Below, one piece after another: positions 1 to 7,005 of a stretch of 64,000 nt of DNA. Position 1 is the stretch's first letter. Each line of letters begins with the position of its first letter. The notes under the pieces were generated by a model. It was given only the letters and a program-made list of their open reading frames with translations, ran no database searches and had not been told where the DNA came from. The position numbers were made by a program, and so were the translations under genes. Origin of the DNA: Cupriavidus sp. WGlv3 (GTDB lineage: Bacteria > Pseudomonadota > Gammaproteobacteria > Burkholderiales > Burkholderiaceae); NCBI RefSeq assembly GCF_023952475.1, contig NZ_JALHRX010000001.1:62001-126000 (forward strand), written 5' to 3'.

Positions 1-1048
1 CCCGCTGCAGCAGCATCGCCTGACGCGCCTCGCCCAGCATATGCGCGCCGTCGTTCGACGCGCTCCCGTCCACGCCCAGCCCCACCGGCACGCCCGCATC
101 GCGCATGGCACGCACGGGCGCGATGCCCGATGCCAGCCGCATGTTCGAGCACGGGCAATGCGCCACCCCGGTGCCGGTCCGCGCGAACAGCGCGATGCCC
201 TCGTCGTCCAGCTTGACGCAGTGCGCGTGCCACACGTCGTGGCCGACCCAGCCGAGGTCTTCGGCATACTGCGCCGGCGTCAGGCCGAACTTCTCGCGCG
301 AATAGGCGATGTCGTTGTCGTTCTCGGCCAGGTGCGTATGCAGTGACACGCCGTAGTGCCGCGCCATCACCGCCGATTCCCGCATCAGGTCGCGCGATAC
401 CGAGAACGGCGAGCACGGCGCCAGCACCACGCGCAGCATCGCGTGGCGCGCGCTGTCGTGGTACTGCTCCACCAGCCGCTGGCTGTCGCGCAGGATGGCG
501 GCCTCTTCTTCCACCACCGCGTCCGGTGGCAGGCCACCCTTGCTGCGGCCCACGCTCATCGAGCCGCGCGCGGCATGGAAGCGCATGCCCATCTCCTGCG
601 CCGCGGCGATCGAATCGTCCAGGCGCGAACCATTGGGAAACAGGTAGAGGTGGTCGCTGGTGGTGGTGCAGCCCGACAGCATCAGCTCGGCCATCGCGGT
701 CTTGGTCGACACCGCGATCATTTCCGGCGTCAGGTGCGACCACAGCATGTACAGGTTGCTCAGCCACGAGAACAGCTCGGCGTCCTGCGCCGCCGGCACC
801 GCGCGCGTCAGGCTCTGGTACATGTGGTGGTGCGTGTTGACCAGCCCGGGCGTAACCACGCGGCCGCGCATGTCGAGGACCTGCGCGCTGCCGTCGTCGA
901 CCATGCGCCGGTATTGCGGCGGCAACTCAGCGGTGGGGCCAACCCATTGCACCGCGGGACCTTCGGCGACCAGCGCGCCGTCGCGGATCTCGCGGCGCTG
1001 CGCGTCCATGGTCACCAGGACGTCGGCATTGAGGGCAATCAGGGTCAT
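1..1048 (-). CDS. Amidohydrolase, 8-oxoguanine deaminase / hydroxydechloroatrazine ethylaminohydrolase-like (C-terminus outside window)
   Basis: A metal-dependent hydrolase of the amidohydrolase superfamily, predicted to remove an amino or alkylamino group from a purine- or triazine-like ring. The start ATG is at 1048. About 349 residues are visible and the reading frame is open to the window edge, so roughly the last quarter is missing. After an N-terminal beta-sandwich part comes a THHH segment (His73 and His75, the HxH metal ligands), then HTHLAEN and HAHC segments carrying further ligand histidines, and GVDGSASND carrying the ligand aspartate near the window edge. These are typical of the TrzN/AtzB-like subgroup. 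A LysR gene lies just upstream on the same strand. The exact substrate cannot be told from the sequence. Confidence 0.85.
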   Translation of the reverse strand, partial: MTLIALNADVLVTMDAQRREIRDGALVAEGPAVQWVGPTAELPPQYRRMVDDGSAQVLDMRGRVVTPGLVNTHHHMYQSLTRAVPAAQDAELFSWLSNLYMLWSHLTPEMIAVSTKTAMAELMLSGCTTTSDHLYLFPNGSRLDDSIAAAQEMGMRFHAARGSMSVGRSKGGLPPDAVVEEEAAILRDSQRLVEQYHDSARHAMLRVVLAPCSPFSVSRDLMRESAVMARHYGVSLHTHLAENDNDIAYSREKFGLTPAQYAEDLGWVGHDVWHAHCVKLDDEGIALFARTGTGVAHCPCSNMRLASGIAPVRAMRDAGVPVGLGVDGSASNDGAHMLGEARQAMLLQR

Positions 1049-1188
1049 GGCGGCATTCCTTCTGTGAAGCGGATGGGATTGAGGGGCAGATACGATCGCC
1101 GCCAGTCTACGGCGGCGCGTTGCCGCCTCCCAAGCATAGAATTCCGAGCAGCCTGTCCACAAAAAGTGGACATCTACCAGAGCCCGCC

Positions 1189-2097
1189 TCAGCGGGCCTG
1201 CGCGAACAGCGTCGCCAGCGCGTCGCCGATGCGCTCGGCCATCAGCCCCGCCGCGGCGCTGAGCTGGCCGCCGGCGCGCGCCACCAGTGTCAGCGTCTGG
1301 CCCTGCAGGTGGCGGTCGCGCAAGGGCACGTACACCAGCGCCTGGCGCGCGCGCTCCTCCATCACATCGAGCGGGTTCAGCAGCGCGATGCCGGTCCCCA
1401 GCAGCACCAGCTGGCGGATCAGTACGGTCGAGGTCGACTCCGCCACCGGCGAGACTTCGATTGCGTTGCGCGCAAAGGCCGCATCGAGGATGCCGCGGAT
1501 CGACAAGGAAGCTGCCGGCAGGATCAGCGGATAGCCGACGCACTCGCTCAGCAGCACCGATGGCCGCGCCGCCAGCGCGTGGTCCGGCGGCACCACCGCG
1601 CCGATCTGCCAGTCGCTGCTGGCCAGCACACGAAAGGCCGGCAGTTCCGGCAGGTCATAGCCCAGACCGAGGTCGGCATCGCCCTGCTCCACCGCCGCCA
1701 CGATGTCGGCCACCGGCAGGTCGTTGACGCGCACCACGATGCCCGGATAGCGCTGGCGGAAGTCATGCACCAGCGACGGCATCAGCGAGCCCGCCAGGCC
1801 GGCCGTCACCGCCACCGTGACCTCGCCCCGGCGCGCGCCCTTGAAGTCCTCGATACGCTCGCGCAGCGCGTCGTGTTCGCGCAGCGTCTGGCGGACATGT
1901 GCCAGCACCATCTCGCCGAGCGGCGTCAGCCGCAGGCGCTTGTTGATGCGCTCGAACAGCGGCGCGCCCAGTTCCGCCTCCAGGTCCAGGATCTGCCGGT
2001 TGACCGCGGTCGGGGCTACATGCAGGTACTCGGCCGCCTTGCGGATGGAGCCGCGGCGGACGACCTCGTCGAGATAGCGTAGGACTCTGGCGTGCAT
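1189..2097 (-). CDS. LysR-family transcriptional regulator
   Basis: A 302-aa LysR-type regulator. The N-terminal winged helix-turn-helix is clear (about residues 1-60, with SIRKAAEYLHVAPTAVNRQI), followed by a linker helix and a periplasmic-binding-protein-like effector domain to the C-terminus. An in-frame start 31 codons further upstream exists, but the conserved family N-terminus begins at the ATG at 2097. It lies 140 bp upstream of the amidohydrolase on the same strand, so it may control that gene, although LysR regulators are more often divergent from their targets. It reads away from tRNA-Lys. The inducer is unknown. Confidence 0.9.
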   Translation of the reverse strand: MHARVLRYLDEVVRRGSIRKAAEYLHVAPTAVNRQILDLEAELGAPLFERINKRLRLTPLGEMVLAHVRQTLREHDALRERIEDFKGARRGEVTVAVTAGLAGSLMPSLVHDFRQRYPGIVVRVNDLPVADIVAAVEQGDADLGLGYDLPELPAFRVLASSDWQIGAVVPPDHALAARPSVLLSECVGYPLILPAASLSIRGILDAAFARNAIEVSPVAESTSTVLIRQLVLLGTGIALLNPLDVMEERARQALVYVPLRDRHLQGQTLTLVARAGGQLSAAAGLMAERIGDALATLFAQAR

Positions 2098-2196
2098 GGA
2101 TCTGGCAAACAGGTGGGTTCGGGTGGCGGGCCGTGGCACATGACGGCGGCCTGGCATTGTAGCGGCCAGGCATCGCAAAAAATGCCGCAAAGGCTA

Positions 2197-2225
2197 TTGC
2201 GCCGCATTCGATACCTTGCTACAAT
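2197..2225 (+). promoter_or_regulatory. Promoter of tRNA-Lys
   Basis: A -35 element TTGCGC (2197-2202) and a -10 element TACAAT (2220-2225) are separated by exactly 17 bp, and the -10 ends 13 bp before the tRNA 5' end. This is a good sigma-70 match and the only candidate upstream of the tRNA. Confidence 0.7.
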
Positions 2226-2238
2226 CTTTTTCTTCGTT

Positions 2239-2314
2239 GGGGCGTTAGCTCAGTTGGTAGAGCAGCGGACTCTTAATCCGTAGGTCGAGTGTTCGAGTCA
2301 CTCACGCCCCACCA
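2239..2314 (+). tRNA. tRNA-Lys (anticodon CTT)
   Basis: A 76-nt cloverleaf with a complete acceptor stem (GGGGCGT with ACGCCCC), a D arm GCTC/GAGC, an anticodon stem GCGGA/TCCGT around the loop CTCTTAA (anticodon CTT, reading AAG) and a T arm GAGTG/CACTC. The 3' CCA is encoded in the genome. A promoter lies upstream and an intrinsic terminator 10 bp downstream, so it is probably transcribed alone. Confidence 0.97.
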
Positions 2315-2324
2315 GCGAATTCAG

Positions 2325-2354
2325 AAAAGCCGGAAGCCTTGCTTCCGGCTTTTT
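2325..2354 (+). terminator. Intrinsic terminator of tRNA-Lys
   Basis: A 13-bp stem (AAAAGCCGGAAGC with its exact complement) closes a CTT loop and runs into TTTTT. It starts 10 bp after the CCA end of tRNA-Lys. Confidence 0.9.
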
Positions 2355-2482
2355 GCTTTGGCGCTTGCGTCCCGGCCACGCGCGCGATCGGCAGTGCAGC
2401 CCGATTCTTGATACGCGGGTTCTCACCAATTCCCCTGCAGGCGCTTTCCCGGTTGAATCGCTCCGGCGCCATTGTGGAACAC

Positions 2483-2501
2483 AGTTCCGTATCGCGGAAC
2501 T
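2483..2501. promoter_or_regulatory. Palindromic operator candidate upstream of the Bug gene (IclR-like)
   Basis: Perfect 7-bp arms AGTTCCG and CGGAACT flank a 5-bp spacer. A further half-site GGAAC at 2476-2480 gives three alternating half-sites in 25 bp. TTCCGC/GCGGAA-type dyads are common for IclR-family regulators. The site is about 150 bp upstream of the binding-protein gene. Apart from this dyad, the 298-bp stretch 2355-2652 shows no gene. Confidence 0.4.
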
Positions 2502-2652
2502 ATCGCAAGGCGCCGGCCGTACCGCATCCCGGCACGGCCCGGTCATGCCAGCCGGGGAAATCCTGACAGCGCGGGCGCCGGATCCGTAGCCGATCCGCGG
2601 ACACGCCTGCAACCTGGCTGGCGCATCAGTGAAAGAAGAATGGAGGCCCTCC

Positions 2653-3633
2653 TTGAAAGCAGTCCTTAACGCCGGCGCAGCCGCATGCATCGCGGCCCTC
2701 GGCCTGGCCCACGCCGGCCTGGCGCACGCCCAGTCCTACCCTGCCAAGCCGATCCGCCTGATCGTGCCGTTCGCGGCCGGCGGCACCACCGATATCGTGG
2801 CGCGCGCGGTGTCCGACGGCCTGGGCCGTGAACTGGGCCAGCCGGTGGTGGTGGAAAACCGCGGCGGCGGCGGCGGCGCCATCGGTGCCGACGCGCTGGC
2901 CAAGTCCGCGCCGGACGGCTACACGCTGGGCATCGCCACGGTCAGCACCATGGCGACCAACCCGGCTACCAATCCCAAGAACCCGTACGATCCGCTCAAG
3001 GACTTCGCGCCGATCACCAACCTGGTGAACGTGCCCAACGTGCTGACGGTGAATCCGAAGGTTCCGGCCAAGACCCTGAAGGAATTCGTGGCGATGTTGA
3101 AGGCCAACCCGGGCAAGTACAGCTACGCCTCGGCCGGCAAGGGCAGCATCTCGCATCTGGACGGGGAACTGTTCAAGGACATTACCCAGACCGACATGGT
3201 CCATATCCCCTACCGTGGATCGGGCCCGGCGCTGAACGACACGCTGGCCGGCCAGGTCAACGCGCAGTTCGACAACCTGCCGTCGTCGATGCCGCATATC
3301 CAGGCCGGCAAGCTACGCGCGCTGGCCGTGGCGGCGCCCAAGCGCGTCGAGGGCCTGCCCGATGTGCCGACCTTTGCCGAAGCCGGCATGAAGGACATGA
3401 ACAACATGGCCTGGTACGGGCTGGTGGCCCCGGCCGGCACGCCGGCGGCGATCATCACGCGCGTGCATGACGCCGCGGTCAAGGCGCTGCAGGACCCGAA
3501 CGTCAAGCGCCGCCTGGCCGACAGCGGGGCCTACACCGACGGCAACACGCCGCAGCAATACGCCGCGCAGATCAAGCGCGAACTGGACCTGCGCAAGAAG
3601 ATCGCGCGCGACCAGAACATCACGCTGGAATAA
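2653..3633 (+). CDS. Bug/TctC-family tripartite tricarboxylate transporter substrate-binding protein
   Basis: A secreted solute-binding protein of the Bug family, which is greatly expanded in Burkholderiales and binds small carboxylates and similar ligands. It has about 326 aa. I place the start at TTG 2653 because GGAGG (2642-2646) precedes it by 6 bp and the product then begins with a compact signal peptide (MKAVLNAG to AHA, cut before QSYPAKPIRL). A GTG at 2629 in the same frame would add 8 charged residues. Family marks are YPAKPIRLIVPFAAGG, the glycine run after VVVENR and the IPYRGSGPAL loop. No TctA/TctB membrane genes are near, so it is an orphan binding protein. The ligand is unknown. 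Confidence 0.9.
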   Translation: MKAVLNAGAAACIAALGLAHAGLAHAQSYPAKPIRLIVPFAAGGTTDIVARAVSDGLGRELGQPVVVENRGGGGGAIGADALAKSAPDGYTLGIATVSTMATNPATNPKNPYDPLKDFAPITNLVNVPNVLTVNPKVPAKTLKEFVAMLKANPGKYSYASAGKGSISHLDGELFKDITQTDMVHIPYRGSGPALNDTLAGQVNAQFDNLPSSMPHIQAGKLRALAVAAPKRVEGLPDVPTFAEAGMKDMNNMAWYGLVAPAGTPAAIITRVHDAAVKALQDPNVKRRLADSGAYTDGNTPQQYAAQIKRELDLRKKIARDQNITLE

Positions 3634-3666
3634 GCCGGCAAGGCGGCGCGAAGCGCCCCCGACCCG

Positions 3667-3697
3667 AAACCGGCTGCCACGGCAGCCGGTTTTTTTT
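3667..3697 (+). terminator. Intrinsic terminator after the Bug gene
   Basis: A 12-bp stem (AAACCGGCTGCC with GGCAGCCGGTTT) and a 2-nt apex, followed by a T run to 3697. It lies 34 bp after the stop codon of the binding-protein gene. Confidence 0.85.
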
Positions 3698-3818
3698 GCG
3701 CGGCTTCCGAAAATGCCCGCCGCGCCACTCAGATTCTTCCTATTGCTGGCGCGTTTGATCCCGCGCAGCACCCCTGCCGTGCCGGTAACGTTCAATACGA
3801 CTAGAAGAAACTTTCACT

Positions 3819-3846
3819 TTGCGGACATGCGCCGACTCGGTACATT
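3819..3846 (+). promoter_or_regulatory. Probable promoter of the repeat-protein gene
   Basis: TTGCGG (3819-3824) and TACATT (3841-3846) are 16 bp apart in an AT-richer part of the 3634-3949 gap, about 100 bp before the ATG of the repeat protein. No other feature is seen in that gap besides the preceding terminator. Confidence 0.4.
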
Positions 3847-3949
3847 TACCGGGTGCTACGCCACACGCGCCGGCAGTCGACCGGCCAACGTCCGGCCCCA
3901 ACCGGTTTCGCGCAGGCGCTGCGCGACCGTCATTCGCGAGGATTGCAAA

Positions 3950-4300
3950 ATGCTGAAGAAGACCCTGATCATTGCAGCCCTGGCCGCGCTCGGCGCGACC
4001 CAGGCGTATGCGCAGAAAAACTACACCGATGGCGGCGACCTCTACAGCGGCAGCCACACCAACAAGGCCGGGCCGAACCAGAGTGCGGCCAAGTCCGGCA
4101 AGTTCGACCCGTACACCGACGGCGCCAAGCAATCGACCAAGTCGCAGCTGAACAGCTCCGGCAAGAAGTTCGATCCGAACACCGATGGCGCCAAGGCCGG
4201 AAAGTACGACCCGTACACCGACGGCGCCAAGGCGGGCAAGACCGATCCCTACACCGATGGCGCCAAGGCGCCCGCCAGCCAGGGTAACAAGGCGCAGTAA
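3950..4300 (+). CDS. Small secreted protein with DPYTDGAK repeats, unknown function
   Basis: A 116-aa protein that I do not recognise by function. Residues 1-22 form a clear Sec signal peptide (MLKKTLIIAALAALGATQAYA). The mature part is almost entirely repeats: KNYTDGG once, then four copies of KxDPxTDGAK at about residues 51-60, 73-82, 85-94 and 97-106, joined by short Gly/Ser/Lys spacers. It has no cysteines and is rich in Asp, Gly, Lys and Thr, so the mature chain is probably extended and periplasmic or secreted. The start has an AGGA-type ribosome site. It has its own promoter candidate and terminator, so it is monocistronic. Metal or surface binding is conceivable, but nothing shows it. 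Confidence 0.85.
   Translation: MLKKTLIIAALAALGATQAYAQKNYTDGGDLYSGSHTNKAGPNQSAAKSGKFDPYTDGAKQSTKSQLNSSGKKFDPNTDGAKAGKYDPYTDGAKAGKTDPYTDGAKAPASQGNKAQ
4100..4267 (+). repeat. Four 30-bp coding repeats (KxDPxTDGAK)
   Basis: In-frame copies lie at 4100-4129, 4166-4195, 4202-4231 and 4238-4267. Copies 2 to 4 are separated by only 6 bp, which suggests recent tandem growth. The copies differ mostly at third codon positions, so selection on the peptide is likely. Confidence 0.9.
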
Positions 4301-4319
4301 CCCGCCTTCGTCCAGGCAG

Positions 4320-4349
4320 ACAGCCCGCGCGTGCGGGCTGTTTTGTTTT
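4320..4349 (+). terminator. Intrinsic terminator after the repeat-protein gene
   Basis: A 9-bp stem (ACAGCCCGC with GCGGGCTGT) around a GCGT loop, followed by TTTGTTTT. It also separates this gene from the convergent CoA-transferase gene. Confidence 0.85.
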
Positions 4350-4364
4350 AGGGTTGGCGTGAGC

Positions 4365-5882
4365 TCAAGCGGCCAGCGCCTGCGCCGGCCGCGCCGGCTG
4401 CATGGTGCCGCGGTCGCGGAATGCGGCATGCCAGGACAGCGCCTCTTCCACCAGGTGCGGCGTCTGGCCGCCGTACGCGCAGGCGCGGTGGAAATAATCG
4501 CCCAGCAGGTCGCGGTACTGCGGGTCGGCGCAATTGGCAATCACGGCGCGCGCGCGTTCCCGCGGCGCCAGGCCGCGCAGGTCGGCCAGGCCGTGCTCGG
4601 TGACGATGATGTCGACATCGTGCTCGGTATGGTCGACGTGCGCCACCATCGGCACGATGCTGGAGATATCGCCCCCCTTGGCTACCGACTTGGTCACGAA
4701 CACCGACAGGTGCGCATTGCGGGCAAAGTCGCCCGAGCCGCCGATGCCGTTCATCATGTGCGTGCCGCCCACATGGGTCGAGTTGACGTTGCCGTAGATA
4801 TCGCACTCGAGCGCCGTGTTGATGGTGATCAGCCCCAGCCGGCGCAGGATCTCCGGATGGTTGCTGATTTCCTGCGGCCGCAGCAGCAGGCGCGAGCGGT
4901 AACGGTCCAGGTTTGACAGGAAGCGCTGGTACAGCGCGCGCGTCAGCGTCACCGACGAGGCCGAGGCGAAGGCCAGGCGCCCCGCATCCAGCAGCTCAAT
5001 GGTGCTGTCCTGCAGCACTTCGGAATACATCTGCAGGTCATGGAACGGCGACTCGACCATCCCGTGCAGCACCGCGTTGGCAATGGTGCCGATGCCGGCC
5101 TGCAGCGGCTGCAGCGACGGCGACAGCCGCCCGGCGCGCACTTCGCGCAGCAGGAATTCATTGAGATGGCCGGCGATCTGGCTGGTGTCGGCATCCGGCG
5201 GCAGCGCGTTGGACGGGCTGTCGTCCTTGGCGGTGATGACGATGGCCGCGATCTTCTCGGGATCGATCGGGATATACGGCAGGCCGATGCGCTGCGCGGG
5301 CGCGATCAGCGGGATCGGCTGGCGGTACGGACGCTGCACCGGGAAATAGATGTCGTGCAGCCCTTCCAGCTCCAGCGGCATGTTCAGGTTGATCTCGACG
5401 ATCACCTTGCGCGCCAGCATGGCGAAGCTGGCCGAATTGCCGACCGAGGTGCTGGGAATGATGCCGCCCTGCTCGGTAATCGCCACCGCTTCCACCACCG
5501 CGACGTCCACCGGCGCGATCTGGCCCGAGCGCAGCTGCTCGACGGTCTCGGACAGATGCTGGTCGATGAACATGACTTCGCCCGCATTGATCTTGCGGCG
5601 CAGCGTGGCATCGGACTGGAACGGCAGGCGGCGCGCGATCACGTCGGCCTCAGCCAGCACCCGGTCGATGTCGTTGCCGAGCGAGGCGCCGGTCATCAGG
5701 GTGATGCGCAGCGGCTCGGTGGCCGCGCGCCGCGCCAGCGCGAACGGCACTTCCTTGCAGTCGCCCGCGCGCGTGAATCCGCTCATGCCTACCGTCATGC
5801 CATCGCGGATCAGCGCGGCGGCCTCGTCGGCCGAGACTACCTTGTCATCCAGCCTGGCCAGGCGAATGCGTTCCTTGTACAT
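4365..5882 (-). CDS. Acetyl-CoA hydrolase/transferase family protein (succinate:acyl-CoA CoA-transferase)
   Basis: A 505-aa class-I CoA-transferase of the AarC/Cat1/ScpC group, predicted to move CoA between succinate and acetyl- or propionyl-CoA in the cytoplasm. The start at 5882 (MYKERIRLARL) has GGAG 6 bp upstream; longer in-frame starts lack support. The catalytic glutamate should be Glu288 in YSEVLQD, aligned with Glu294 of AarC, which is also 505 aa. The glycine-rich GIGGSGDFARNAHLS loop of the family lies nearer the C-terminus. It is a single gene, divergent from the MarR-like gene and convergent with the repeat-protein gene. The acyl-CoA preference cannot be read from the sequence. 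Confidence 0.9.
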   Translation of the reverse strand: MYKERIRLARLDDKVVSADEAAALIRDGMTVGMSGFTRAGDCKEVPFALARRAATEPLRITLMTGASLGNDIDRVLAEADVIARRLPFQSDATLRRKINAGEVMFIDQHLSETVEQLRSGQIAPVDVAVVEAVAITEQGGIIPSTSVGNSASFAMLARKVIVEINLNMPLELEGLHDIYFPVQRPYRQPIPLIAPAQRIGLPYIPIDPEKIAAIVITAKDDSPSNALPPDADTSQIAGHLNEFLLREVRAGRLSPSLQPLQAGIGTIANAVLHGMVESPFHDLQMYSEVLQDSTIELLDAGRLAFASASSVTLTRALYQRFLSNLDRYRSRLLLRPQEISNHPEILRRLGLITINTALECDIYGNVNSTHVGGTHMMNGIGGSGDFARNAHLSVFVTKSVAKGGDISSIVPMVAHVDHTEHDVDIIVTEHGLADLRGLAPRERARAVIANCADPQYRDLLGDYFHRACAYGGQTPHLVEEALSWHAAFRDRGTMQPARPAQALAA

Positions 5883-6270
5883 CTTGATCTCCGGTCTGAC
5901 GGCCGGCCGGTGCCTGCGCCGTTCGCCCCGTACGTGCCTGGCGGCTGGTTGCGGGGTCTCCGGCAGGCAGTGTAGCCAGCCGCGCCTATTCCAGCGATGA
6001 TTTAAAGTCATCCGTCCAAGTCGCTTTTTTCATAACTTGGCGGTTGGCGCGCGCAGCCGCCGGCACTATCGTGCGGGTCCGCCTCAGGACATTCCCGCAG
6101 TGTCACAAATCTGGCAAAAGTTTCTGGTAGTCTCGCCGTTCGGTCGACCCAGCCCGCCCCAGAGGCTGTGGCGACCGTGCCGCCCGGGCCGGCCATGCTC
6201 CGGCCCCTTGCACCCCCTGCGGGTGCCTGTGCATTGCGGTGGCGGCAAAACACAACAGGAGACGCCATTC
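5883..6270. other. Divergent intergenic region, 388 bp
   Basis: It lies between the CoA-transferase (minus) and the MarR-like gene (plus) and must hold both promoters. AT-richer patches occur near 6010-6045 and 6095-6135. I found no convincing -35/-10 pair, no palindrome above 6 bp and no credible small gene. The short reading frames here look like chance. Confidence 0.5.
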
Positions 6271-6840
6271 ATGCAGCCAAGACCCCTCGAACCCAGCGAG
6301 CCGGTTGTCCTTGCCCTGATTGACGCAGTCACCGCCTGGCAAGGTGCGTTGGACCAGACCCTGCGCGCCTCGGGCCTTAACTATTCCCAGTGGCTGCTGC
6401 TGCGGGCCATCCGCCAGGGTGCCTTCAAGCGCGGCTTGCCGCTGACCGGCCCGATGCCGCTCGAAGCCGCGCAATCGGAGACCCTGCTCGACGAACTGCG
6501 CCGCGACGGCTGGATCGAATACACCGCGACGGTGGCGCCCCGCATCGCCGAAGGCGCCACGGCACGGGTGCAACGTACCGCGCAGGCGCTGAGCGCGCTG
6601 CACAGCGTCTCGGTCGCGGCCTTCAATTCGCAGGAGCGTGCCGCGCTGGGCAGCCTGCTGGACCGGATGAAATCCACGCTGGACGGCCACACTTCGCGCC
6701 AGGTCAGGGCCGTCTCCGAGGCTCCCCGGCAGGAACGGCACAGCCAGCACACCCAGCACACCCAGGCGCTGCCCTGCCCCGGCCTGCCGCCGGTCGCGCA
6801 CCGTCCGTCTTCCTGCCCCAGCCTCGCCACGCGCTTCTGA
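6271..6840 (+). CDS. MarR-like winged-helix protein
   Basis: A 189-aa protein whose first 150 residues resemble MarR regulators: an N-terminal dimerisation helix, then LDQTLRASGLNYSQWLLLRAI, a helix-turn-helix and wing region (about residues 50-95), and a C-terminal helix. The start ATG has AGGAG 9 bp upstream. The last 35 residues are a Gln/His/Pro/Ser-rich tail (with a short HTQHTQ repeat) that looks disordered. It lies 165 bp upstream of the glutamate dehydrogenase gene on the same strand and could regulate it or itself; this is only inferred from position. Confidence 0.7.
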   Translation: MQPRPLEPSEPVVLALIDAVTAWQGALDQTLRASGLNYSQWLLLRAIRQGAFKRGLPLTGPMPLEAAQSETLLDELRRDGWIEYTATVAPRIAEGATARVQRTAQALSALHSVSVAAFNSQERAALGSLLDRMKSTLDGHTSRQVRAVSEAPRQERHSQHTQHTQALPCPGLPPVAHRPSSCPSLATRF

Positions 6841-7005
6841 GCGCTGCCCGGGTCCCGCGGCTTGCCGCCGGGACCCGTCCGTGCCCCTCCCTCGCCATCG
6901 CCAGTACCCGCCACTTTGTTGCGCCGGGCACTCGGATTTTTCCTAAAGTATGAGCATGCCCCGGCACATGCCCCGGCGACCCATCGACACCGCGAGGAGG
7001 GGAAC

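Noticed and set aside
2298-2690. 130-codon leftward frame between tRNA-Lys and the Bug gene
   Set aside because: Overlaps the tRNA 3' end, the terminator and the Bug signal peptide; no protein-like features.
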